From Hymenopus coronatus (taxonomy: Eukaryota; Arthropoda; Insecta; Mantodea; Hymenopodidae): a stretch of DNA of 64,000 nt. A program made the position numbers and the translations under genes. Positions 44,541 through 56,093 of this stretch are shown here, in pieces; position 1 is the first letter of the stretch; each line of letters begins with the position of its first letter. The notes under the pieces were generated by a model, which was not told the origin of the DNA, made no database searches, and worked only from the letters and a program-made list of their open reading frames with translations. Where the stretch lies: positions 11,112,001 through 11,176,000 of the forward strand of contig CM060896.1 of the NCBI GenBank assembly GCA_030762935.1, read 5' to 3'.

Positions 44541-45323
44541 TTTTTTTTGGAATAGAAACAATGTAAAGATGCCATTGGAATGCCAGTACAACACTGAATA
44601 TCTGTTATAAGTTCGATATATATTGAGGAATAAGTGGCAGCATAATTTAAGATCTGTTTCTCGGTAAAGCTGATAGATAGGCAAAATATAATTTTCTGGG
44701 GGGGGGTGTAACTCTTGGACATCTGGATGAGCGACACAACGGCGCCAACTCGCTAAGGTCCGTTGGAAAAGGCGTCCTAACGCTACCTTTGAGCCAATGA
44801 AAAAATAGTGTTTAGGTTGAAACATAAATCGTGGTGAAGCATGAGTTTTTCTAACTGAGGAGATGAGCGTGCTTTGTAGTTAATACAGGTCTCGTCCATG
44901 TGCGTCTTAACACGCGCAGACTCCAAGTTGCCCCTAGTCATCGAGGAAGTGGAATTAGAAATTGTGACATTCGTGCAAAAGTAAAGTCAGCTCGTGCAAA
45001 CCAGTCAATTCTGTGTCGTTTAATTTTCACAAGTCCCCATGTACATACATGTAGCTAGAACGACTAATTCTGAATCTCCAATTCGACAAAACGTTGAGAA
45101 ACAACAAGAGGTCTTCACCATGTTACATTTTCTGGAAATAACCTGCGCAATCTTCATTCGGAGTGGCTTTACTAATAGTAACAGATATTCCCAGTGCACG
45201 AGAGAGACACAAATTATATGAAATAAACATTTTAATGTCGTGAACCATTTCCGAAAACAATGCTTGTTAGTAGTTTTTGTTTATTCTTTTTTTTTCCTGC
45301 GTTATACTTTTCCCAAATGGTAA
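44541..45323. other. Unassigned sequence
   Basis: No R similarity and no recognisable gene. Contains an eight-base G run at 44699-44706. Confidence 0.35.
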
Positions 45324-46830
45324 GTCGCTATTTTTACTTTCTCGATCACATATGTACAATCTGCACAGTTAGAGAAGGTGTTGGATTCCATCCAAAAATT
45401 CGGTACCGCGATTTCATTGGAAACAGGTGGAAAATGCATTTTAGGATCACCTGAATCCAAAAAGAAAATTATTCTAGAAAATCTGGTGTATTCCATTCAC
45501 AGACTTTCTCTATGCCTCTGCAACAAATTATTGTTAAAAGCTTATTCTTCTATTTACTTAATGCTAATCGAGAAAAAACTGGCGCAAGGAGTCTTATTAC
45601 CTACTTCCTCGCAAGTAGAAGCGAAATAAGACAATACACTAGGCTAAAGCTGGTTGCTATATGGTTGAAGTTCCTTTGTTTGTATGGACAGGAATTGATA
45701 CATTTCCGTATGAGATGAGTATAAGTATTTTAATGCTGAAACTAAGATATCCCAAAAAAATGTGTGTGTTTAGCGAGCTCTACAGTTTGTTTGGTGTACT
45801 CTTACGGTTTAACAGATAGGCAAACTTCCGTAAAATTCATCCAGAATAAACATGTCTTCAGAGGCTATTCCCAGCAAATTGAAGATATACATTTTATTTG
45901 GCATGTAAATATCTTAAATATAAGAGATTTTAATCAAAATCATTACAGCCATTTTTGAGAAAATCAGAATGTTTTAATTTTTTTCCATGTAAAGGGTAGT
46001 TTGGTGTGGGGAGATTTTTCTCAAAAGCTTCGGGTCGCATCCCTGAAAGATACTAAACTTAAATACCAAGTTTGGTATTTTAACGACTTTTCGTTTTTGA
46101 GAAATCGTGTTTACTGACACACTGACATATGGGCCTCTTTCTGAAAGTGTGGGTGTGTGTGTGGGTGTGGGTGTGTGTGTGTGTATGCGTGCGCGCCCGC
46201 CTGTCTGTGGACAGCATAGCTCAGAAACGAAAAGACCGCTAAGTACTAAACTTGGTAGTTAAGTTTGGTGTCTTCCGAGGATACGACAGGAAGATTTTCA
46301 ACAAAATCCCCCACCCCAAACTACCTTTAACATCGAAAATGTTTATTTTCTCAAAAATTAATTAATTGTTTTGATTAAATTGATGTATATTAAAGATATG
46401 TAACTGAGAAATCTGGATGAATTTTCATCGCATTTTGCATAACTGGTAAACCGTAACAGACAAAAGCTTACCACACAAAAAATGTAGAGCACGTTAAAAA
46501 CACACACAATTTATGATGTATGCATTTTTTTCGTGGAGTTGATCGCTTTTTAGATATTCCTTGTTCTTGGTCTCAGCTTTGAAAAACTTATACTTTTCTC
46601 ACACAGGAATTTGTCAACTCGTGTCCATACAAACAAAGGAACTTCAGTCACATAACAACCAGCTTTTGACTGTCACTTTAACCTATGTTACTCCCTTATT
46701 TCACTTCTACTTACAAGGAAGCAAGTAACAAGACTAGTTCTGCTAATTTTTTCTCGAATTGCATGAAGTAAATAGAAGCATAAGCTTTTTAAGAATAGCA
46801 TAGATGTAGAGAAAGGCATGTGAATGGAAC
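45324..46830 (-). repeat. R element, reverse, split by a forward R copy
   Basis: The hairpin side is 45324-45481 (tttactttctcgatcacata to attattctagaaaa). It resumes at about 46150 in a (TG)n tract and ends gtgaatggaacac. The forward copy occupies 45483-46158. Confidence 0.75.
45483..46158 (+). repeat. R element, forward, nested, truncated at its microsatellite
   Basis: Starts tctggtgtattccattcaca. Ends in the CA/TG slot where the outer reverse copy resumes, so the two copies may have recombined through their microsatellites. Confidence 0.75.
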
Positions 46831-47030
46831 ACAAAAATGGCGCTAACGATTTTGATTAAAGTACTGTATATGACAAAATGTAATGTTAATTCCCTGGGAC
46901 TAGCATCTGAAGTCCCGTTCTTCTAAATGACTGGTAAAGCGCAAGCAATAATCCTGCTACAAAAAAGATCGCGTTAAAATTTACAATGTATGTAGAATAA
47001 GCGCATTTGTTACGAACCATTTCCAATTTT
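46831..47030 (-). repeat. R element fragment, reverse, diverged
   Basis: Keeps atggcgctaacgattttgat and actggtaaagcgcaagcaat. Both ends missing. Confidence 0.6.
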
Positions 47031-47037
47031 AAAAAAA

Positions 47038-47931
47038 GCTGATGTGTTACACTCACATGACTTTCTCAAGCTGCTGTACAAACAAACTTCTTACAAAAGA
47101 TTATTCTTCTTTCTACACAATGCTAATCGAGATAAACATTAGCAGAATGTTCTTATTACTTAGTTCCTTATAAGTAGAAGGCAACTAAAGGAATGTGCTA
47201 TGTTAAAGTGATAGTCAAATGTTTTAAAAGCTGTCGTTATGCGATTGTCATTGCAAATCGCTTCTTTGCTTGACCAGGAGTAGAACAAAAGAAAAACGCA
47301 ATCTTCCTGTCTAAGAGAGGTATAAGCACTTTGCAATTGAAACTAATAACAAGGAATATCTGGAAAACAGCAAACTCCACAAAAAAAAAAAAAAAAAAAA
47401 AATGTGTATTTTAACGAGATCTACATTTTTTTTTGTGTAGTAAGTTTTTGTCCATCTTTTACAGTTTACTAGTTATGCAAATTTCAGTAAAATTCATCTA
47501 AAATAAACAGGTCTTCAGAAGCTATTCCCAGAAAATTCAAGATATACATTTTATATGTGATGGAAATAGTTTTAATATATGGTATTTTAATCAAAATCAT
47601 TAGTCATTTTTAGAAAAGCATTTTCGAAAAATTTCCCATGTAAAAGGTAGTTAGGGGTGAGGGATTTTCTTGAAAATCTTCGTGTCGTGTTCTTGTAAGA
47701 AACCAAACTTAAAATACCAAGTTTGGTATTTAACGGACTTTTCGTTTTTGAGCTATGCTGTCCACAGACACACACAAACACGGGCCTCTTTCTGAAAATG
47801 TTTTTTGATTCAGAGGATCCTAAAACATGTATTTCCGTTGCAATCTCGGTACGGAATTTTTGTGTGCAATATAATACCTTCTCTATCCACTACGTACTTG
47901 TACATGCGGGACTAGAGAAAGTAAACATTCT
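47038..47931 (+). repeat. R element, forward, subfamily B, full length
   Basis: From gctgatgtgttacactcaca to actagagaaagtaaacat. A poly-A run lies at 47381-47402. It is the best reference copy for subfamily B. Confidence 0.9.
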
Positions 47932-47949
47932 TTGTTAAAGACGCTGTCA

Positions 47950-48033
47950 ACTGCGAGGATATCAGTGTTTTAACCGGCGACCTTGAGATCACAAGTCCAG
48001 CACCTAACCAACTGAGCTATCCAAACCGAAGTC
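47950..48033 (-). other. tRNA-like remnant
   Basis: The minus strand reads ggatagctcagttggttagg (good A box) and caaggtcgccggttaaaaca (damaged B box). Acceptor-stem pairing is absent and the anticodon stem is mismatched. It is therefore a degenerate tRNA or SINE head, not a working tRNA gene. Confidence 0.5.
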
Positions 48034-48039
48034 ATTTTT

Positions 48040-48320
48040 TGTTGTTGGTTTGTTTTTTCAAGCACTTTTAGTTTTCCCAAATGTGTAAGTCGCTGGTTTT
48101 TTTTTTCTCTCTCTCTCTCTGAGCGTGCTAAGCCTAAAGATTTTCAAGCCATCTCATAACGACACGCTCTGTAAAACTGCTGACTATCGTTTCAGCCTTG
48201 TTGAATTTGTATTATACCTACAACAACAAAAAAAGTGTAAATGTGCAATGAAAACGTACTCCGATTAGCAAGAATACATTTTTGTAAGAAATTTGTAAAA
48301 GAGTGGGTAGTGAAAGCCTT
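48040..48320 (-). repeat. Diverged R element fragment, reverse
   Basis: Similar to 12085-12370 (ctcataacgacacgctct, then ctgactatcgtttcagcc). This old branch has a (CT)n run near 48107. Confidence 0.5.
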
Positions 48321-48384
48321 GTTATATAGGAATGTAGTATTAATATGCCATGCGGTATTTATTGCCTGTCTGAAGAATGAATGC

Positions 48385-48661
48385 AGACTGCCACAGATGG
48401 AAGCTTGCGTAAACACAAACAGATAAACTGTATTACGTCATCACTCCCGGTGCAAGGCCTGTACAGCACGACAATACTGGAATACAGCAGTTTAGTCTGT
48501 TACAGTGGACTGGTTTGACTCTTAACACCGCGGCGCGTAGTCATACGCTCACAAAGTAGAAAATTAACACTCATTGGTGATAAAGAAAACAGCCAGTTTA
48601 ACCTGTTCTGGATCCTTTAGTTTATTCCTGTTTACGTACGCAGTGCTGATGTTTTGATGGT
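48385..48661 (+). repeat. Left flank of the 98-bp satellite, duplicated at 4.7-5.06 kb
   Basis: Reads gtattacgtcatcactcccg, cgcggcgcgtagtcatacgc and gatcctttagtttattcctg. The same order occurs inverted at 4790-5060, with about 85-90% identity by eye. Confidence 0.8.
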
Positions 48662-51600
48662 CAGGCTGTACTGCACTATATTCCAGCCTTCTCTGATCGC
48701 TCTAAACCGTGCCATGCTACACCAGCAACCTCCCTAACAACTGCATTCTTTCATCAGACAGGTAGTACTGCACCATATTCCAGCCTTCTCTGACCGCTCT
48801 AAACCGTGCCATGCTACACCAGCGACCTGCTCTAACAACTGCATTCTTTCATCAGACAGGTAGTACTGCACTATATTCCAGTCTTCTCTGACCGCTCTAA
48901 ACCATGCCATGCTACACCAGCGACCTGCTCTAACAACTGCATTCTTTCATCAGACAGATAGTACTGTACTATATTCCAGCCTTCTCTGACCGCTCTAAAC
49001 CGTGCCATGCTACACCAGCGACCTCCCCTAACAGCTGCGTTCTTTCGTCAGACAGGTAGTACTGCACTATATTCCAGCCTTCTCTGACCGCTCTAAACCG
49101 TGCCGTGCTACACCAGCGACCTGCCCTAACAACTGCATTCTTTCATCAGACAGGTAGTACTGCACTATATTCCAGCCTTCTCAGACCGCTCAAAACCGAG
49201 CCGTGCTACACCAGCGACCTGCCCTAACAACTGCATTCTTTCGTCAGACATGTAGTACTGCACTATATTCCGGTCTTCTCTGACCGCTCTAAACCGTGCG
49301 ATGCTACACCAGCAACCTCCCCTAACAACTGCATTCTTTCATCAGACAGATAGTAGTGCACTATATTCCAGCCTTCTCAGACCCCTCTATACCGTGCCAT
49401 GCTACACCAGCGACCTCCCTAACAACTGCATTCTTTCGTCAGACAGGTAGTACTGCACTATATTCCAGTCTTCTCAGGCCGCTCTAAACCGTGCCATGCT
49501 ACACCAGCGACCTCCCGTAACAACTGCATTCTTTCATCAGACAGGTAGTACTGCACTATATCCCAACCTTCTCTGACCACTCAAACCGTGCCATGCTACA
49601 CCAGCGACCTCCCCTAACAACTGCATTCTTTCATCAGACAGGTAGTACTGTTCTATATTCCAGTCTTCTCTGACCGTTCTAACCGTGCCATGCTACACCA
49701 GCGACCTCCTCTAACAAATGCATTCTTTCATCAGACAGGTAGTACTGCACTAAATTTCAGACTTCTGACATGCTGACATGATTCACCAGCTACCTCCCCT
49801 AACAGCTGCATTCTTTCGTCAGACAGGCAGTACTGCACTATATTCCTGTCTTCTCTGACCGCTCTAAACCATGCCATGCTACACCAGCGACCTGCCCTAA
49901 CAACTGCATTCTTTCGTCTGACCGGTAGTACTGCACTATATTCCAGCCTTCTCAGACCGCTCTAAACCGTGCCATGCTACACCAGCGACCTCCCCAAACA
50001 ACTACACTCTTTTCAGACAGGTAGTACTGCACTATATTCCATGCTTCTCTGACTGCTCTAAACCGTGCCATGTTACACCAGCGACCTCCCCTAACAGCTG
50101 CATTCTTTCGTCAGACAGATAGTACTGTACTATATTCCATCCTTCTCTGACTGCTCTAAACCGTGCCATGTTACACCAGCGACCTCCCCTAACAGCTGCA
50201 TTCTTTCGTCAGACAGATAGTACTGTACTATATTCCATCCTTCTCTGACTGCTCTAAACCGTGCCATGTTACACCAGCGACCTCCCCTAACAACTGCATT
50301 CTTTCGTCAGACAGGTAGTACTGCACTATATTCCATCCTTCTCTGACTGCTCTAAACCGTGCCATGTTACACCAGCGACCTCCCCTAACAGCTGCATTCT
50401 TTCGTCAGACTGATAGTACTGTACTATATTCCAGTCTTCTCTGACCACTCTAAATCGTGCCATGTTACACCAGCGACCTCCCCAAACAACTGCATTCTTT
50501 CGTCAGACAGATAGTACTGTACTATATTCCAGTCTTCTCAGACCGCTCTAAACCGTGCCATGCTACACCAGAGACCTCCCCTAACAACTGCATTCTTTCG
50601 TCAGACAGGTAGTACTGTACTATATTCCAGTCTTCTCTGACCACTCTAAACCGTGCCATGTTACACCAGCGACCTCCCCAAACAACTGCATTCTTTCGTC
50701 AGAGAGGTAGTACTGCACTATATTCCAGTCTTCTCAGGCCGCTCTAAACCGTGCCATGCTACACAAGCGACCTCTCCTAACAGCTGCATTCTTTCGTCAG
50801 ACAGATAGTACTGTACTATATTCCAGTCTTCTCTGACCACTCTAAACCGTGCCATGTTACACCAGCGACCTCCCCAAACAACTGCATTCTTTCGTCAGAC
50901 AGGTAGTACTGCACTATATTCCAGTCTTCTCAGGCCGCTCTAAACCGTGCCATGTTACACCAGCGACCTCCCCTAACAGCTGCATTCTTTCGTCAGACAG
51001 ATAGTACTGTACTATATTCCAGTCTTCTCTGACCACTCTAAACCGTGACATCCTACACAAGTGACCTCCCCAAACAACTGCATTCTTTCGTCAGACAGGT
51101 AGTACTGCACTATATTCCAGTCTTCTCAGACCGCTCTAAACCGTGCCATGCTACACCAGAGACCTCCCCTAACAGCTGCATTCTTTCGTCAGACAGATAG
51201 TACTGTACTATATTCCAGTCTTCTCTGACCACTCTAAACCGTGCCATGTTACACCAGCGACCTCCCCTAACAACTGCATTCTTTCGTCAGACAGGTAGTA
51301 CTGCACTATATTCCAGTCTTCTCAGGCCGCTCTAAACCGTGCCATGCTACACCAGCGACCTCCCCTAATAGCTGCATTCTTTCGTCAGACAGATAGTACT
51401 GTACTATATTCCAGTCTTCTCTGACCACTCTAAACCGTGCCATGTTACACCAGCGACCTCCCCAAACAACTGTATTCTTTCGTCAGACAGGTAGTACTGC
51501 ACTATATTCCAATCTTCTCAGGCCGCTCTAAACCGTACCATGCTACACCAGCGACCTCCCCTAACAGCTGCATTCTTTCGTCAGACAGATAGTACTGTAC

Positions 51601-53155
51601 TATATTCCAGTCTTCTCTGACCACTCTAAACCGTGCCATGTTACACCAGCGACCTCCCCAAACAACTGCATTCTTTCGTCAGACAGGTAGTACTGCACTA
51701 TATTCCTGTCTTCTCAGACCGCTCTAAACCGTGCCATGTTACACCAGCGACCTCCCCAAACAACTGCATTCTTTCGTCAGACAGGTAGTACTGCACTATA
51801 TTCCTGTCTTCTCAGACCGCTCTAAACCGTGCCATGTTACACCAGCGACCTCCCCTAACAATTGCATTCTTTCGTCAGACAGGTAGTGATGTACTATATT
51901 CCTGTCTTCTCTGACCGTTCTAACCGTGCCATGCTACACCAGCGACCTCCCCAAACAACTGCATTCTTTCGTCAGACAGGTAGTACTTACTATATTCCAG
52001 TCTTCTCTGACCGCTCTAAACCGTGCCATGTTACACCAGCGACCTCCCCAAACAACTGCATTCTTTCGTCAGACAGGTAGTACTGCACTATATTCCAGTC
52101 TTCTCAGGCCGCTCTAAACCGTGCCATGCTACACCAGCGACCTGCTCTAACAACTGCATTCTTTCGTCAGACAGATAGTACTGTACTATATTGCATCCTT
52201 CTCTGACTGCTCTAAACCGTGCCATGCTACACCAGAGACCTCCCCTAACAACTGCATTCTTTCATCAGACAGGTAGTACTGCACTATATTCCAGTCTTCT
52301 CAGGCCGCTCTAAACCGTGCCATGCTACACCAGCGACCTGCCCTAACCTCTGCATTCTTTCATCAGACAGGTAGTACTGCACTATATTCCAGTCTTCTCA
52401 GGCCGCTCTAAACCGTGCCATGCTACACCAGCGACCTGCCCTAACAACTGCATTCTTTCATCAGACAGGTAGTACTGCACTATATTCCAGTCTTCTCAGG
52501 CCGCTCTAAACCGTGCCATGCTACACCAGCGACCTGCCCTAACCTCTGCATTCTTTCATCAGACAGGTAGTACTGCACTATATTCCAGTCTTCTCAGGCC
52601 GCTCTAAACCGTGCCATGCTACACCAGCGACCTGCTCTAACAACTGCATTCTTTCATCAGACAGGTAGTACTGCACTATATTCCTGTCTTCTCTGACCGC
52701 TCTAAACCGTGCCATGCTACACCAGCGACCTGCTCTAACAACTGCATTCTTTCATCAGACAGGTAGTACTGCACTATATTCCTGTCTTCTCTGACCGCTC
52801 TAAACCGTGCCATGCTACACCAGCGACCTGCTCTAACAACTGCATTCTTTCATCAGACAGGTAGTACTGCACTATATTCCTGTCTTCTCTGACCGCTCTA
52901 AACCGTGCCATGCTACACCAGCAACCTCCCTAACAACTGCATTCTTTCATCAGACAGATAGTACTGTACTATATTGCAGTCTTCTCAGGCCGCTCTAAAC
53001 CGTGCCATGCTACACCAGCGACCTGCTCTAACAGCTGCATTCTTTCGTCAGGTAGTACTGCACTATATTCCAGTCTTCTGTGACCACTCTAAACCGTGCC
53101 ATGCTACACCAGTGACCTCCCCTAACAACTACACTCTTTTCAGACAGGTAGTACC
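48662..53155 (+). repeat. 98-bp satellite array, about 46 monomers
   Basis: The monomer reads ctctgaccgctctaaaccgt, gccatgctacaccagcgacc, tcccctaacaactgcattct, ttcgtcagacaggtagtact, gcactatattccagtctt. Spacing is 97-98 bp between successive gccatgctac motifs (for example 48711, 48808, 48906). Two variants (ggtagtactgcac and gatagtactgtac) alternate regularly from about 50704 to 51683. The right end breaks off at ggtagtacctggg. Confidence 0.95.
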
Positions 53156-53356
53156 TGGGAACTGATGGAAACCACAAAATAAGTTGCAGTCAGCCTGGCC
53201 GGCAGGTGGAATGTGAACTACGAGTCACAGAAATGTTAAACAAAACATTGCTATAAGTAGTGGCGTATCTCAGGATATCGAACAGCTCACCAGGTGAACT
53301 CGTTTTATTAAACATTGATGTTATTCTGTTAACATCAGATTTACCTTTTGATGTGT
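53156..53356. other. Unassigned right flank of the satellite
   Basis: No similarity seen to the sequence beyond the single monomer at 4.68 kb. Only the left flank of the array is shared with that relic. Confidence 0.35.
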
Positions 53357-53836
53357 ATTACTTTCGCTACACGTACTATGTACATAGTGTATAGAGAAAG
53401 TATTGCATTGTATCAAGCATTTTGATACCAAGATATCACCGGAAATACATGTTTACGGTTCGCTGAATCATAAAAGAAAGAAAAAAAAAAAAAAAAAAAA
53501 GATTTTTAGAAAAAATGGACCGTGTGTGCGTGTGCAGTATAGCTCAGAAACGAAATGTCCGTTAAATACCTAGCTTGATATTTAAGTTAAATATCTTCCA
53601 AGGATGCAACACGAAGATTTTCATAAAATTCTCCTCACCCCTAACTACCCTTTATATGGAAAGCATTTTGAAAGTTTTGGTTTTCTCAAATATGGCCCAA
53701 CGATATTGATTAAAATCTATGATATTTACATGGCAAATAAAATGTATATCTTAAATTTTCTGGGAATAGCAACTGAAGACTACTTTATTCTGGATGAATT
53801 TTTCTGATGATTGCTAAACTGTAAGAGATATGCAAA
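53357..53836 (-). repeat. R element, reverse, hairpin-side half
   Basis: Starts ttactttcgctacacgtact, has a poly-A run at 53481-53500, and ends at gtaagagatatgcaaaaa, head-to-head with a forward copy. Confidence 0.85.
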
Positions 53837-54079
53837 AAAGGGTAGTTTGGGGTGGGGAGATTTCCTCAAAATCTTCCTGTCGCATCCCTGGAAGATGATA
53901 AACTTAAATACCAAGTTTGGCATTTTACCGATTTTTCGCTCTTGAGTTATCGTGCTCACACACGAACCTTTTTCTAAAAATACTTTTTTTGGTTACAGGG
54001 AGCCCTAAAATGTGCATTTCCGGTGAAATCTCGGTATCGAATTTTGGGTGGAATGCAATACCTTCTATACACCATGTAT
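53837..54079 (+). repeat. R element, forward, 3' part, split by a hAT-like element
   Basis: Starts agggtagtttggggtggg and reaches ttctatacaccatgtat in the hairpin. It resumes at 55301 and ends at 55333 (gcagagaaagtaaaaat). Confidence 0.85.
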
Positions 54080-55300
54080 TAGAGCCGGTCAAGTCAGCTC
54101 GTTTCTCGCTGGCACTTAGCGCGCCTCTCGCAGCCAGTATTTGCAGCTGAACGTATAGCTGGTAGGAGAGAGGTTGACCAGCGACCGTACGGGAGTCTCA
54201 ATTCTCGCGGTGTTAGTAAGTCCTGCAAGTTGTATTGTTTAATATGTTTAAATGATTTAAGATTTAAATAAGCTACCGGGATAAGGATCGTATTTAAATA
54301 ACCCACAGTAGGGAAAGGATTAAAAACGAAATGTGATGCCACAGAAACTGCAGATGTGTACTTGATTTTCACTTTCATTACAAATAAGTGTGTGTATATT
54401 TTATTACTCCTAAGGCGTTTATGCTGCAAGAAGTAATTTTATTTTCGGTTGTAATCTGAACATGTTTATATATAGTAACATAAAGTATAGTATGTCATTA
54501 GCGATTAATGATTCAAACCGTTTACTGTGAACGGGTTTGAGGTATATGTACTGTGAATGAGAAGTTCTTGTGTTATTATTAGGGCTCGGATGTTTAGCTT
54601 TTTATAAACGCAGTTTTAGCATTATATTAACTCTTTTGGTTTTTAAGTGTTTTCTCAGCTTTCTAATAAAGTTCCTAGCCTCTTTTATTTACTTATTTAT
54701 TTATTTTGAGTACTAAACAATTTTCCTACCTATTAAGGAAGTTAAATAACAAACGCATTTTATAAAATAATATAGATAAAATATGAAAAATATTTTACAT
54801 AAGGGAAGCGTTCTTTAATATTTACTGTAATTGGAGGTAATTTGTTACACAGTATACTCGTGCTCGAACATTAACTAAAACTTTAGCATGCATTTTTAAT
54901 ATACAGCACTCATTTAAAACAAACTTCACATTTCAGTAGTTTTGCCACATTTGTAAAACTTCATACACACAATTTGTATACCAAGATAAAAATCCTGTTA
55001 ATTTTTTTCCCTCGTGTATACTCAAAACAAAACTAAATGAATTGTTAAACAAAAAGTGTAAATCAAATGAATTGAAAAAATTGATACATTTTCTACCGAG
55101 GTTAAAAAAATAGAATAAAATAACACAACTTACTTATAAGGGAACAAATAGGTTAAAACATAAAAATACTGACCCTAGTTAGTATGCAACCGGTTTATAC
55201 TACGTGAACCTACTTGGTCTGTAGTTACGAGAATACTCGAGCACTAGTTCTCGATACACGAGATTCTCGTAGCGAGTGGCACGGGTTTTGCACGCCTCTA
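54080..55300. mobile_element. Non-autonomous hAT-like element, 1.22 kb
   Basis: Terminal inverted repeats tagagccggtc (left) and tagaggcgtgcaaaaccc (right, reverse complement). It is flanked by ccatgtat (54072-54079) and atatgtat (55301-55308), an 8-bp duplication with two mismatches. Both ends carry several CTCG/CGAG motifs (for example tactcgagcactagttctcg near 55232). The AT-rich interior has no transposase frame. Confidence 0.7.
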
Positions 55301-55439
55301 ATATGTATACAGTACGTGCAGAGAAAGTAAAAATACAATAATTGTTTCTGTTAGGTCAGTATTTAATTTCATAGAGGTTCAGATGATGCAATGAGACTGA
55401 TGCTGTTATTAATATTTGTCTTTCTTTGCATTGTTGCAG

Positions 55440-55535
55440 GTATAAAATGCCCCGTGTGTGCAAAATTTGTACTACCAGACGATATAGAATGCCACCTTGT
55501 GATGTGCCTCACCAAACCGCGCCTCAGTTACAATG
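55440..55535 (+). CDS. ZNRF2-like: Internal exon of a ZNRF1/ZNRF2-like E3 ubiquitin ligase
   Basis: A 96-bp exon bounded by a polypyrimidine acceptor (ctttctttgcattgttgcag) and a donor (G|gtaaga at 55536). Its first two bases finish a codon begun upstream and its last base starts the next one. The 31 full codons include IKCPVCAKFV and HLVMCLTKPRLSYN, with Cys-x2-Cys (third and sixth residues) and Cys/His-x4-Cys (17-22) as zinc ligands. This matches the zinc-finger segment just before the RING domain in ZNRF1/ZNRF2, membrane-associated E3 ligases of endosomes and lysosomes (recalled). The wording is closest to ZNRF2. Neither the RING exon nor the first exon is in the window. It could belong to a live gene or a duplicate. 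The frame shows no damage, and selection is plausible amid otherwise decayed DNA. Confidence 0.85.
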
Positions 55536-56093
55536 GTAAGATCTTTTGCCACATTTTTGTGTCACAGAATGTGATAAAACCTTTGATCACATTTAAGCTG
55601 TTGAGTATATTACACTACGTCTGTGTCACAGATTTAAAAAGAATAACTTAAACCTGCTAGCCCGGGCTGTAGTAAATCTGTTTAGCATGTTAGTTATTTA
55701 TTCTATTGAATATTTACTTTAAGTTTCTATTGCATTCATCTGCAATATTTTCCTATAACTTAAACTAAAACTTACCCTAAAGAGAACAAATACCATGTTA
55801 ATAAATACTACAAGCATTACAACAAAGACACCACCAGACAGACTAATTTATGGTTGTCATGACTTTCATTTTGTTCTTCTGAATATCGGCTTCCCAGACA
55901 ACACATAATAATCCGTCATGTTCTTCACAATGGCTTCTGCTATGTTTTATATATTTGCAGTGTTTACTGCCTTTATAATAATTATATTTTGAACTGTGAA
56001 ACATTTTATGTGCTTCATAACAGGAAATGAGCAGTTTGACTGTAGCCACTGAACATGTGTAATGTCTGTCATTACATTTTATAATTCAGATGA
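55536..56093 (+). other. Intron sequence after the ZNRF-like exon
   Basis: Donor gtaagatc, then AT-rich single-copy-looking sequence with no R copies. It leads directly into the 47-bp satellite. Confidence 0.6.

Noticed and set aside
47950..48033. Functional tRNA gene
   Set aside because: Good A box, but acceptor and anticodon stems do not pair and the B box is damaged.
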